Assembly: GCF_010233585.1 (NCBI RefSeq)
Contig: NZ_CP045997.1
Location: 2,456,692-2,520,691 of the forward strand
DNA length: 64,000 nt
Reading direction: 5' to 3'
Source: Spirosoma endbachense
GTDB lineage: Bacteria > Bacteroidota > Bacteroidia > Cytophagales > Spirosomataceae
Positions 16,656 through 25,459 of this stretch are shown in pieces. The translations under genes were made by a program, and so were the position numbers. Under the pieces are notes generated by a model. It saw nothing but the letters and a program-made list of their open reading frames with translations, did not search any database and was not told the origin of the DNA. Each line of letters opens with the position of its first letter. The stretch's first letter is position 1.

Positions 16656-17596
16656 CTAAGTTGCTGATAAACGCCCCTCACCTGTTTGGCAATCAGTTGT
16701 TTGTCGAATTGTTGAATATGACCTCTCGATACAACTGGGGCGGTATTGCTCAAAACAAGGCGAATTTTTTCGGCTACATCAGCCGAATCATACGACGTGA
16801 TATGACAGCCGGGTATGTCGCCCATTACCAGCCGAACATCGCCAACGTCGGTTGAGACAACCGGGCAATTGCAGGCGAGGGCTTCTTTCACAAACTGCGG
16901 AGACCCTTCAGAATAGGAAGTCATAAGGGCTAAATCAACGGCTGAGAGCAACAAAGCCACTAGTTTACGGGTATAGTTTTTCAGTTCAAGCAGTTCGATC
17001 GTTTCGTCATGAAGCAGCCGAAGAGCAGCTTTTGCAAGCGGATAGTTTTTGACCGTTATATCGAAGCTTGATGAAAATAAAATATAGCGTTTATTCAACG
17101 AAAGCCCCAGCTGTTCGCGGCTCTGTTGTTTGGGACGTGGCCTGAACAAAGCGAAATCGACACCACAGGGGATAACAGACCGTTTGGCTTTTCCGGCATA
17201 AATGGCTTTTTCAACCAGCCGGTGACTAATATAGATCGTTCGACGGCTCAACATTTCTACCAGCAACGACACCCCTCGGAGGAGTGGTACGTTTATATCT
17301 GACCCGTGAAAAGTGGTAACTACCGGCACCTGCCGCTGCAAATTAGCCAACAGGCCCGACAAGGCTACGTGTGCATGAACGCAATGGTAAGCCTGGCTCT
17401 TTAGCTGATCTGACAGGTTTTTCAGGCAGGATAAATACCCGGTTAGCCCTTTTCCTCTGATGAAAAAAAAATCAAACTGGAGCGTGCTGTCCAACTGTTT
17501 CAGCGCTTCCACCTGGTCGTAGATAAATGCCTGGTGCAGTTGGAAATCGAAATTTGGTGCATTACCACTGCACACAATCAGGATTCGCATACCCAC
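16652..17596 (-). CDS. Glycosyltransferase family 4 (GT-B)
   Basis: A 314-residue GT-B glycosyltransferase. The N-terminal domain starts MGMRILIVCSGNAPNFDF (an internal ATG two codons in is an equal alternative). HVHAHVALSGLLANL and TTFHGSDINVP are typical GT4 acceptor-domain motifs. The C-terminal nucleotide-sugar domain has LMTSYSEGSPQFVKEALACNCPVVSTDVGDV, with the conserved EGSP..VKEAlAC block. It is shorter than most GT4 enzymes (about 370). The donor and acceptor sugars cannot be told. It is separated by 1 base from the upstream membrane protein gene. Confidence 0.87.
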   Translation of the reverse strand: MGMRILIVCSGNAPNFDFQLHQAFIYDQVEALKQLDSTLQFDFFFIRGKGLTGYLSCLKNLSDQLKSQAYHCVHAHVALSGLLANLQRQVPVVTTFHGSDINVPLLRGVSLLVEMLSRRTIYISHRLVEKAIYAGKAKRSVIPCGVDFALFRPRPKQQSREQLGLSLNKRYILFSSSFDITVKNYPLAKAALRLLHDETIELLELKNYTRKLVALLLSAVDLALMTSYSEGSPQFVKEALACNCPVVSTDVGDVRLVMGDIPGCHITSYDSADVAEKIRLVLSNTAPVVSRGHIQQFDKQLIAKQVRGVYQQLR

Positions 17597-17597
17597 G

Positions 17598-19037
17598 CTA
17601 TGACCGACCCGCTATTTTGAACCAGTTCCAGCCGATGACGACAAGTACTATAAACACCAGATAGGGCAGGTAATATTTTTTATTATTCTGGTTCATCTGC
17701 GAAATTCCATAGGCCGAAAAGATCAGTAAGAACGGAATCAGTGGTAAGTGAAATCGCTCCGACAACGCAAAGCCGCTAGAAGCCAGTACAAAAATATAAG
17801 AGGCTGTAAAGGCCAATAGTAATACATGTTCCCGAAGTTTTTTGCGTTTGTAGAGAGCCAACAGCGCCATAAACACAAAGAAGGCATACACATTTCGGGT
17901 AAAATAAGCTCCTGCCATCATCATGGCATTCGGCTGATCCGGAATATTAATGAGGGTCGGAAAAGGAGCCATAATCATAAAGGGAAGGAATACGCTCCGG
18001 GAACCATAAACGGCCAGTTTATTAGTCTGGCCTTTGTCCCTGTGAATTGCATAGTTCTTCATTTGATTGGCCTGGTTCTTGTTTCTTAGCCTTAGGTATA
18101 AATTAACGTTATCGACCAGTGGGGTCGTTGTTAGGAAGAAAATACCGCCTATCAACATAACGATAAGCCCTATACGCTTCCCCAAAGCTGAAACACGCTG
18201 GGAAGTAAACAATGCCGCCAGCATAATCGAAGAGATCAGACAGACCGCCAAAACCGTTCGAAAAAAGAAAAGAACAGCACCAATTAGCCCCAGCCAGATG
18301 ATGGCAGTAAGGGTCAGTTTACGCGAACGAAGAATTTTGTCGGCTAAGTAGATAAAACAGACAACAAGAAAAACCATTTCTGTTTCTTTCAGATGCAAGC
18401 CACAGTAATAAATCAAATTAGGAACCAGCATGGTCATTATGCCAGCTATTCGACCGGTGGATTCGCCAAAATTATTTCGGGCGATCTTGTACGTAAACAG
18501 GCATATATAGGTACCGAGTACAACTTTGATCAGGCGAGGTATCAATATATTGTCGCCGAAAACGGAATAGATCAGAGCTAAATAAACAGGATAGCCCATA
18601 TCGGAGTAGTTCTTACCAATGTAAATTCTGTATTGCTCCAACTTTCCATCCTGCACTAAACCAAGAAGCCACATCGCTTCTCCATGATACCCTTTGGAGT
18701 CGCCTGCTTCGAATTCGAACGGCACTCCCGACATGGCCGTATAAAAGAAAAAACTAAATAGAACCCAGGCAATTCGAATCCAGAATGAAGTCCAGAACAA
18801 TTTCTTTTCAAAACGCTTATCAGCGATTTTGTTCCATTGTTTAGTTAGTGAGTTCAGAAAATAGAAGAAACAAATGACTTCCAGAAAGCCAAACAAAATC
18901 CACAATGCGGGGAGCATTCTGCTAAAAAATAATATAGAGCAGAGTATGAACACCCCCAAAAAAGCAACAATACTTTTTTGCGTAAAAAATCTGGGTATAT
19001 ACGATAAAGGCAGGGCAATCATTTTGGGTGGAGTCAT
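17598..19037 (-). CDS. Polytopic membrane protein, GT-C glycosyltransferase or polymerase-like
   Basis: A 479-residue protein with about 11-12 hydrophobic helices. After the second hydrophobic segment comes FEFEAGDSKGYHGEAMWLL, an acidic first-loop motif as found in GT-C enzymes of the ArnT/PMT type that use lipid-phosphate sugars. NLIYYCGLHLKETEMVFLV follows. It could equally be a Wzy-like polymerase; the sequence alone does not settle it. It is the only gene in the locus that could fill such a role. It overlaps the GT32 gene upstream by 4 bases. Confidence 0.6.
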   Translation of the reverse strand: MTPPKMIALPLSYIPRFFTQKSIVAFLGVFILCSILFFSRMLPALWILFGFLEVICFFYFLNSLTKQWNKIADKRFEKKLFWTSFWIRIAWVLFSFFFYTAMSGVPFEFEAGDSKGYHGEAMWLLGLVQDGKLEQYRIYIGKNYSDMGYPVYLALIYSVFGDNILIPRLIKVVLGTYICLFTYKIARNNFGESTGRIAGIMTMLVPNLIYYCGLHLKETEMVFLVVCFIYLADKILRSRKLTLTAIIWLGLIGAVLFFFRTVLAVCLISSIMLAALFTSQRVSALGKRIGLIVMLIGGIFFLTTTPLVDNVNLYLRLRNKNQANQMKNYAIHRDKGQTNKLAVYGSRSVFLPFMIMAPFPTLINIPDQPNAMMMAGAYFTRNVYAFFVFMALLALYKRKKLREHVLLLAFTASYIFVLASSGFALSERFHLPLIPFLLIFSAYGISQMNQNNKKYYLPYLVFIVLVVIGWNWFKIAGRS

Positions 19038-19759
19038 TTACGGGACAAAAGAGATCGCTTTAGGTTGACCAGTTTGTCAGTGATGGTTGGGCCAATAATC
19101 TTTTGAAAGATATACTTTTTGAGCTTGCTCCCCACGGGTTGCCAGGATCCTTCAAAATGATGGATACAATACGTGTTCTGGCTGATTGTGATTAACCCGG
19201 AGCGCGATTTCGGGCAGAAATAATCTTTAGGGAAAATATGGATACAGCCTTTATAGATCTGGTAGCTATTTTTCAGCATAAAACCATTGGCGGCCATGCT
19301 ACCCGAAATTATCTCTACGTTGGTCGTCATATCATACGAACCATCAGGCCGCAGGAAGTGCCTGCCTGCATAGTAACGTAGCTGCTCACTGGTCCATTCA
19401 TTATGCTGTTCGCTCGCCATGATGCCTGTAGGAATCTCATGGTCACTTTCAAAACCGGAGAAGGCGGGCAAATGCAAGAGGTCATCCAGGCTTTTCAGCA
19501 CTTCAACATCGGTGTCAAGGTAGACGCCACCGAACTGATGAAGCGCGTATAAACGGACGTAATCGGTAACAAATGCGAATTTTCGGGCCAGGTAGGCTTC
19601 TTTCACGTAAGGCACACTATTGATATCGAACGAATCTTCGTTCCAGAGTCGTAGCTCATAATTGGGCAGAAACTGTTTCCAGGAGTTAATGCATCGGTCG
19701 GCCATTGCCGGCATTTTCCCCCTGCCGAACCAACAGTAATGAATTACTTTAGGAATCAT
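19034..19759 (-). CDS. Glycosyltransferase family 32 (DXD sugar-binding type)
   Basis: A 241-residue GT-A enzyme of the capsular polysaccharide / OCH1-like GT32 family. IPKVIHYCWFGRGKMP is the characteristic start, and KFAFVTDYVRLYALHQFGG then VYLDTDVEVL carries the DXD metal- and nucleotide-sugar-binding motif (residues about 97-99). The length is typical. It adds a hexose or N-acetylhexosamine to the growing glycan in the cytoplasm; specificity unknown. It overlaps the downstream membrane protein gene by 4 bases. Confidence 0.88.
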   Translation of the reverse strand: MIPKVIHYCWFGRGKMPAMADRCINSWKQFLPNYELRLWNEDSFDINSVPYVKEAYLARKFAFVTDYVRLYALHQFGGVYLDTDVEVLKSLDDLLHLPAFSGFESDHEIPTGIMASEQHNEWTSEQLRYYAGRHFLRPDGSYDMTTNVEIISGSMAANGFMLKNSYQIYKGCIHIFPKDYFCPKSRSGLITISQNTYCIHHFEGSWQPVGSKLKKYIFQKIIGPTITDKLVNLKRSLLSRK

Positions 19760-19801
19760 TTCAGCTTATCGAGCATCTTAATACGAGAATTCCTTAACAA
19801 G

Positions 19802-20962
19802 CTAACTGACCATCTGTGCCAGAAAATCAACAATTCGTTCTGACGCATGGCCGTCGCCATATGGGTTATGCGCACTCGTCATCTTTCGGTATTCGTTGTC
19901 ATTGTTAAGCAATTCCCGAACGCTGGAAACAATACATTGGGCATTGGCACCGACAAGCCTTACGGTTCCAGCCTCGACAGCTTCCGGTCGTTCAGTTGTG
20001 TCACGCATGACCAATACCGGTTTCCCCAGTCCAGGTGCTTCTTCCTGAATACCGCCACTATCGGTCAACAATAAGTAGGACTCCTTCATCAAATACACAA
20101 AAGGTAAGTAGGACAAAGGCGGTATCAGGAAAATGTTGTGATTGGCCGATTCGCGAAGCAGTTCCCTGACTGGAACCTGAACATTGGGGTTCAAATGAAC
20201 AGGATACACAAAGTCAACGGCTGGGTAGGCTTCTGCCAATGTCTTCAATGCCTGACAAATCTCTATGAAACCGTCGCCAAAGTTCTCCCGGCGGTGTCCC
20301 GTAATCAGAATCAATCGTCTGTTTTTGGTAAGCCTGCCAGGGTTGTATCCGGCTTCACATAGTTGAGCATCCAGGTCATGTTTCATCGAAGCGCTGGCAC
20401 TGATCTTTTCAACCGCTAACTGCAAAGCGTCTATTACGGTGTTACCCGTGATCTGAATGCAATTTGCCTTTACTTTTTCCGCAAGTAGATTTTCCTGAGC
20501 CAGTCGTGTTGGTGCGAAATGGAAGGTAGCTAGCTGAGTCGTCAGTCGGCGGTTCATTTCTTCGGGCCAGGGACTATATCGGTTGTAGGTCCGTAGGCCT
20601 GCTTCAACGTGGCCGATAGCTATTTTTTGATAAAAAGCGGCTAACGAAACCGACAGGGCAGTAACCGTATCGCCGTGAACAAGCACAATATCTGGATCAG
20701 ACTGCTGCAACACCTCCCGCATTCCGATCAATATTCGAGAGGTTACATCATACAGGTCCTGTTGATGTTGCATGATCTTCAGGTCATAATCGGTCTTGAT
20801 GTCGAATAATGTCAATACCTGGTCGAGCATTTCGCGGTGCTGCCCGGTAGTGCATACCGAAACGTCGAATCGATCTGAATGCTTTTGGAATGTTTTTACC
20901 AAAGGGGCCATTTTTATGGCTTCAGGACGTGTGCCAAAAACAAGCAGTATTTTTTTCTTCAA
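19802..20962 (-). CDS. wecB: UDP-N-acetylglucosamine 2-epimerase (non-hydrolysing)
   Basis: A 386-residue enzyme interconverting UDP-GlcNAc and UDP-ManNAc. The start VFGTRPEAIKMAPLVK, TGQHREMLDQVLTLF, VHGDTVTALSVSLAAFY then IGHVEAGLRT, and TDSGGIQEEAPGLGKPVLVMRDTTERPEAV are the full set of WecB motifs. The sequence is of the WecB type rather than the WbpI type, which starts GARPQFIK and is shorter. The product is therefore most simply UDP-ManNAc, but use of a diacetamido-glucuronate substrate cannot be excluded. The next gene upstream is a GT2, 7 bases away. Confidence 0.92.
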   Translation of the reverse strand: MKKKILLVFGTRPEAIKMAPLVKTFQKHSDRFDVSVCTTGQHREMLDQVLTLFDIKTDYDLKIMQHQQDLYDVTSRILIGMREVLQQSDPDIVLVHGDTVTALSVSLAAFYQKIAIGHVEAGLRTYNRYSPWPEEMNRRLTTQLATFHFAPTRLAQENLLAEKVKANCIQITGNTVIDALQLAVEKISASASMKHDLDAQLCEAGYNPGRLTKNRRLILITGHRRENFGDGFIEICQALKTLAEAYPAVDFVYPVHLNPNVQVPVRELLRESANHNIFLIPPLSYLPFVYLMKESYLLLTDSGGIQEEAPGLGKPVLVMRDTTERPEAVEAGTVRLVGANAQCIVSSVRELLNNDNEYRKMTSAHNPYGDGHASERIVDFLAQMVS

Positions 20963-20969
20963 AGTATTG

Positions 20970-21944
20970 TTACCGAGCGTGAACGTAGCGATAAAAACGC
21001 CGAAGCAACATCTGCTTCAAATAGGAACCGTATTGTTTCGCCCGAAAATAGACGTTGATCATTGGCCGTGGCCATTGATAGACAAATCGATAAAATAGCG
21101 GCTGGGCACTCAGATCAACACGACTCAAAATTGCCCGAACCTCTTCCGGATACCAGTCGTTGAGCCGATAAGCCACTAATGATCTGACGCGCAGGCCATC
21201 CAGTAGCGTTTTTAAGTTGGGTTGAGTCTGCTCCTGATCGGCTAAATGACTGATATTGAATGTAACATGCTCTGTTTTGGTCCAGAACTTGTCGGTACCG
21301 AGTGCCCGATTGGTCGTTTCCGCATCCTGATTCGAGTTGGCCAGGAATTTATTGACATAGCCAACTTTGTGGGTTAATGCGATCCGAATCCACAAATCGA
21401 GGTCTTCGCCAAATTTAAGGTGTTCGTTGAAGCCTTTTTCCTCCTCAAAAACCGTTTTTTTTACAACGACAAACGAGCAATTCAGCGGAACCCAGAATGT
21501 TCGGGCATAGACCTCAAAATAGTTGATATAACCCATTTCGAAACCAGCCTCAACCCCAACCTGAGCGGGCGTATTCACTCCATTTTTTACGACGAAGTAA
21601 TTGGAGCCATACAGTCCCGCTTCTGAGAATTGGGTAATCAGGGCTTTCATTTCTTCCAGAAATCGCTCGTGCCACCAATCGTCGGCATCAAGAAAGGCAA
21701 CGTACTCGAACCGGGCGTGTTTGACGCCGTTGTTACGGGTAATGGAAACGCCTTTGTTCGATTGATTGATAAGTTTAAGTCGATCGTCCGTAAATCGGGC
21801 TAATTTTTCGACACTGTTATCGGTCGATCCATCGTTGACCACGATCAGCTCGAAATCCGAAACGGTCTGGCGTAGAACGGATTCGACTGCTTTTTCGACG
21901 TAGCTGGCTTTATTGTAAAGTGGAATAACTACTGAGAACATCAC
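20970..21944 (-). CDS. Glycosyltransferase family 2
   Basis: A 324-residue GT-A enzyme. FSVVIPLYNKASYVEKAVESV is the classic family start, ELIVVNDGSTDNSVEKL binds nucleotide, and VAFLDADDWWHERFLEEM holds the DXD-like motif near residue 88. HLKFGEDLDLWIRIAL near residue 180 carries the ED catalytic-base pair. A C-terminal basic extension of about 80 residues (YQWPRPMINVYFRAKQYGSYL) may contact the membrane. It transfers an unknown sugar in glycan assembly. It lies 3 bases from the upstream FkbM gene. Confidence 0.9.
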   Translation of the reverse strand: MMFSVVIPLYNKASYVEKAVESVLRQTVSDFELIVVNDGSTDNSVEKLARFTDDRLKLINQSNKGVSITRNNGVKHARFEYVAFLDADDWWHERFLEEMKALITQFSEAGLYGSNYFVVKNGVNTPAQVGVEAGFEMGYINYFEVYARTFWVPLNCSFVVVKKTVFEEEKGFNEHLKFGEDLDLWIRIALTHKVGYVNKFLANSNQDAETTNRALGTDKFWTKTEHVTFNISHLADQEQTQPNLKTLLDGLRVRSLVAYRLNDWYPEEVRAILSRVDLSAQPLFYRFVYQWPRPMINVYFRAKQYGSYLKQMLLRRFYRYVHAR

Positions 21945-21947
21945 TAA

Positions 21948-22826
21948 TCAGTGACTGAGTCTGGCCAGAATTTCGACTATATTCTTTCGCTTTTCAACGG
22001 GATAAAAAATGTAGTCATTTAGCTGTAAACTTCCATTATGCCACTGGATTATATTGATGCTATCAATTTCGTTGAATGAGACAATCTGTTCGGTTTCTTC
22101 ATGCTGAACGATCTGAATGATCGAATAATCATGCTTCTTAAGCGTCTCACACACCCGATCGGCTCGTTCCTGTGTAAAAGTCAGGACATCATCACTGAAA
22201 CTATCCAGAATTTCGCAGAGGATATAAGGTCTATCTCGCCGTAACAGATTCTGCATCCCCAACAGTGTTTCCAACTCACCGCCTTCTACATCAATTTTGA
22301 TGCATGTAACTTTTTGATCAAGGTGTAAGCGGTCATGATCTATTGACAAGATCGATTCGCGCTGTTTGAAAAAAGATGGGCGAAGGGCCGACACGATGGA
22401 GCCGGTCGGATCGGCTTCACCGTTTGTCTCCAGATACGTTTCTTTCAATTCATTGGAGAGCGCGAAATTATAAACCTGACAGTCGGCAAAGCCATTAACA
22501 CGAATCAGTTCCTTCAAGTAGTAACAGCATGAAACACTGGGCTCAAAACCTACGTAGTGAATCGGGTGTTTAGCCGTTTTAACGGCAATCAGTGTCTGAC
22601 CGATGTTGGCCCCGACGTCGATAAAACCTTCGTTGTCAGTGCCAAAAAGCTCGTTAATGATCGAATAAAGCCAATTAGGTTTCAGAAACAGATTCGGATA
22701 GCCTAAGCCATTTACTACTGGAATTGCTAGTTTATGGCCGCTGAACGAAATGCTTTTGGCCACATTCAGATAGTTCAGCAGGTTTAGCTTTTTGAGTAGC
22801 CTAAAATCGACATGCCTGAAGGTCAT
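21948..22826 (-). CDS. FkbM family methyltransferase
   Basis: A 292-residue SAM-dependent methyltransferase of the FkbM family, which typically O-methylates sugar hydroxyls. GFIDVGANIGQTLIAVK (about residue 75) is the SAM-binding motif I, HYVGFEPSVSCCYYL follows, and VTCIKIDVEGGELETLLGM (about 178) is the family hallmark. It is one of three FkbM genes in the locus (the others at 31256 and 33799), which differ in length and N-terminus. It overlaps the upstream glycosyltransferase-like gene by 4 bases. Confidence 0.88.
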   Translation of the reverse strand: MTFRHVDFRLLKKLNLLNYLNVAKSISFSGHKLAIPVVNGLGYPNLFLKPNWLYSIINELFGTDNEGFIDVGANIGQTLIAVKTAKHPIHYVGFEPSVSCCYYLKELIRVNGFADCQVYNFALSNELKETYLETNGEADPTGSIVSALRPSFFKQRESILSIDHDRLHLDQKVTCIKIDVEGGELETLLGMQNLLRRDRPYILCEILDSFSDDVLTFTQERADRVCETLKKHDYSIIQIVQHEETEQIVSFNEIDSINIIQWHNGSLQLNDYIFYPVEKRKNIVEILARLSH

Positions 22827-23872
22827 TTTAGCGTATATGAACTATCCACAACCAAGTTTATGTGATCCGTTTGGGTTAACAACTTGATCGATTGAATTGG
22901 TGATACGTACTCACAGTAATAGTCATAAGCATTCTTTTCAAGAACAGCTCTATAATCAGGGTTGTTGAAAAGCAACGTGATAGCCTCTCGAATTGCCGCT
23001 TCCTCGCCCGATACGATATGGATATGTTTGCCATGCTCAAGCGGTGCCGGTAGTTCATTGCTAAGGGGTGTCGAGATTATGGCTTTACCGAGTGCTAAAT
23101 ATTCACCTAATTTCCAGCCATGACATAAGGCCCAGGCGGGGGTATTAAAAACCAATACCGATGCTTTTATCTTATTGATGTAGGTGCTTTTCGGTATCCA
23201 GTCTGCATCAATTACCAGCGTTTGAAATTCAGGATTCGTGTTTTTGATCTGACTGTAAACAAACCCGCCTTCAAATTGCAACGCTGGTATTGATTTGCAG
23301 GCTTTCATAAAATTTGCTCTGTATCGATTAACAGTAGCATCGTTATTTATCCATTCGTCGCTATTCCAGAGCGTATTGAGTGAGTATACGTAATTAGTAC
23401 TGGTTTTCAGCGGTTTGTAGGCATTTAACGGCAGCTGTTTAGCCTGTTTGTAATAGTTAGAGAGGAATTTTTTTACGTTACTTACGTCCCTGCGTGCTTT
23501 GAATAAGTTAGACAAGCCATAATACGCGCTTCCAGAATGGCTCCATAATTTGATGCCAAACCCTGGCGCCAACGAAATAATTTTGGGATGATACGCGGGC
23601 TGCGTGTGCTTCGTATTGAAATTAATTTTTCCATAGTAATCACACCATGCATAATCTGCTTCGGCCACAGATGGATCGTCACCCCAATCGATTACGTACT
23701 TGTATATAACTCCGTTATCGTCGAGAATAAATTTCAGGGTTCGGTTAGGTTTCAGTCCTGTAAAATACTGACCGGAAAAAGACACATTCGCTTTTCTAAA
23801 CCGATCATACAACCCTTTAATGTAGAACGCCGTATAATCAGTATCCGTTTGAGGGTCAATATATACACGCAT
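22823..23872 (-). CDS. Putative GT-B glycosyltransferase
   Basis: A 349-residue protein. The N-terminal half is not recognisable by motif. The C-terminal half has ASVLVFNTPAWALCHGWKLGEYLALGKAIISTPL then ELPAPLEHGKHIHIVSGEE, the kind of donor-domain arrangement (acidic residue in KLGEYLALGKAIIS) seen in GT4-like and CgeB-like transferases. No signal peptide or membrane segment was found. Assignment to a glycosyltransferase is supported by this half and by its position between methyltransferase genes inside the locus; the exact family is not certain. Confidence 0.65.
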   Translation of the reverse strand: MRVYIDPQTDTDYTAFYIKGLYDRFRKANVSFSGQYFTGLKPNRTLKFILDDNGVIYKYVIDWGDDPSVAEADYAWCDYYGKINFNTKHTQPAYHPKIISLAPGFGIKLWSHSGSAYYGLSNLFKARRDVSNVKKFLSNYYKQAKQLPLNAYKPLKTSTNYVYSLNTLWNSDEWINNDATVNRYRANFMKACKSIPALQFEGGFVYSQIKNTNPEFQTLVIDADWIPKSTYINKIKASVLVFNTPAWALCHGWKLGEYLALGKAIISTPLSNELPAPLEHGKHIHIVSGEEAAIREAITLLFNNPDYRAVLEKNAYDYYCEYVSPIQSIKLLTQTDHINLVVDSSYTLK

Positions 23873-23885
23873 GGTTGACTCGACT

Positions 23886-24653
23886 TTAAACTGATTTCAA
23901 TTGAGCAATCACACACACATCCTCATTGGGTCGGTTGTGCGTGAACGGGATATTGGCTAATTCGTTGTCTAACGTAATTTCTCGAATGTTTGTGAATCGG
24001 CCCGATTGTTCCAGCTGATAAATGAGTCCCTCGGCATCGTAACACCACTCATGTTTCTCAAAAGGCAGGCTATGTGAGAAAATCGAAAAATAGAAACTAT
24101 TGGGACTATCTTTTGGAATCCGATTCAATGCCCAATCGTAATTTTCACGAATCTGCCCCGACAGGTAAAACTCAATGTACTTTTTCAGATCGGGCGTGGA
24201 AATAAGCACGTAACCACCACTATTCAGCAACTTGGCGCAGTTGTCCAGCACAACCCGACCCGATTCGGGCGTGAAGTGCTCAAATACATGCTGCATCCGG
24301 ATCAGGTCGAACTTGCCAAGCCGTTCCAGTGCAGAGTCGGTGGCGTTGACCATATCCATCCGAAAGTACCGCCCTTTTTGGCTGACTACCGTTTCCGGGA
24401 AAAGATCAACGTAGGTAAAATTTTCGTCGAAGGTGCCGCCACAACCGATTTCGAGCCAACTGGTTTTACGTTCGGCTACCAACTTTTGGCGCAAACCGCC
24501 ATTTCCCCGCGCTTTCAGAAAATTCCCCTTGCCGTTCAGCATCGGGTGAACGCTTTCCAATCGAGCCACTTTGTAAGACTTTATCGTTTTTTTCGTAAAG
24601 ACGATAAAACCTAATTTATCCAGCAAATTGATTATACCACTTTTCATACTCAT
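23886..24653 (-). CDS. Class I SAM-dependent methyltransferase
   Basis: A 255-residue methyltransferase. WLEIGCGGTFDENFTYVDLF is motif I and the acidic end of beta-2, FDLIRMQHVFEHFTPESG gives motif IV with its His, and LLNSGGYVLISTPDLKKYI is motif V-VI of the Methyltransf_11/23 type. A region of about 65 residues precedes the SAM domain. The target is presumably a glycan sugar, given its position between glycosyltransferase genes. It overlaps the upstream GT2 gene by 4 bases. Confidence 0.82.
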   Translation of the reverse strand: MSMKSGIINLLDKLGFIVFTKKTIKSYKVARLESVHPMLNGKGNFLKARGNGGLRQKLVAERKTSWLEIGCGGTFDENFTYVDLFPETVVSQKGRYFRMDMVNATDSALERLGKFDLIRMQHVFEHFTPESGRVVLDNCAKLLNSGGYVLISTPDLKKYIEFYLSGQIRENYDWALNRIPKDSPNSFYFSIFSHSLPFEKHEWCYDAEGLIYQLEQSGRFTNIREITLDNELANIPFTHNRPNEDVCVIAQLKSV

Positions 24654-25459
24654 TCGCGGGAGCGGAGTTTATCAAGCCTGAACAGCACCCGATAGAGGTT
24701 CAGTATTAAAAACCAGCATAGCTTGTTTTGCTTTAATCGTTTAATAATTACGCCTTCATGAGCGAAGGCCTGATAGTCGGACAGAATAGGTGCGGGTAGC
24801 GTTTTTTGAAGAACTTCGGTGCGTTCCTGTCTATCTAACTCCTTTTGGGTACTGCTGATGCCCTGCGTGTCGAACCAGACCATATCGATATCCCTATAGG
24901 CAACTTTTTCATTGTGCAGGCCAACGGTAATCAGGTAAAATTTCCAGTCTGATACGATTTTCAGGGATTCGTCGTAGAATCCATACTGTTCGAACAGCGA
25001 TCTTTTTATGTAGGCTGTAGCATGGAAAATTGTTGAACGATACAGGTCCATCAGCGTAATCTGACGTCCGGCATAGCTTTTTTCCACGATTCGTCGACCG
25101 CCAATTTCTCGTATTTTATTGCCGTATGATATGCTGCATTGGGGCATATCCCGCAGCATCCGTTCAGTTACGTCGGGTTTGAGCAGATAATCACCTGAAT
25201 TCAGAAATTGGCAATATTCGCCTTTGGCTTGCCTGATTCCCTTGTTCATGGCGTGATAAATTCCCTGATCAGGTTCGCTGATCCAGTACGTGATGTTGTC
25301 TTTATAGTGTTCTATTATGGCTAAACTCTCGTCCGTTGAACCGCCATCGATAACTATATATTCGAAGTCGCTGGATGTCTGGCTGGCTACACTTTCTATT
25401 GTTCCGAGCAATCCGGCCGCATTGTTGTAATTAATCGTTATGATCGACAATTTCAGCAT
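24650..25459 (-). CDS. Glycosyltransferase family 2
   Basis: A 269-residue GT-A enzyme. I chose the ATG at 25459 (MLKLSIITINYNN), which matches the start of its paralogues, instead of the ORF's first ATG at 25480; this leaves a 29-base overlap with wecE. YIVIDGGSTDESLAI binds nucleotide, SEPDQGIYHAMNKGI is a subfamily signature, and CQFLNSGDYLL carries the acidic motif. The same signature occurs in the genes at 29533 and 31970, making a set of three close paralogues. WFDTQGISS near the C-terminus is also shared. Confidence 0.9.
   Translation of the reverse strand: MLKLSIITINYNNAAGLLGTIESVASQTSSDFEYIVIDGGSTDESLAIIEHYKDNITYWISEPDQGIYHAMNKGIRQAKGEYCQFLNSGDYLLKPDVTERMLRDMPQCSISYGNKIREIGGRRIVEKSYAGRQITLMDLYRSTIFHATAYIKRSLFEQYGFYDESLKIVSDWKFYLITVGLHNEKVAYRDIDMVWFDTQGISSTQKELDRQERTEVLQKTLPAPILSDYQAFAHEGVIIKRLKQNKLCWFLILNLYRVLFRLDKLRSRE

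Noticed and set aside
19802..20962. Epimerase as a WbpI orthologue
   Set aside because: Motifs (GTRPEAIKMAPL, TGQHREMLDQ) and length are those of WecB and not of WbpI (GARPQFIK start, shorter), so a WbpI role is only a possibility.
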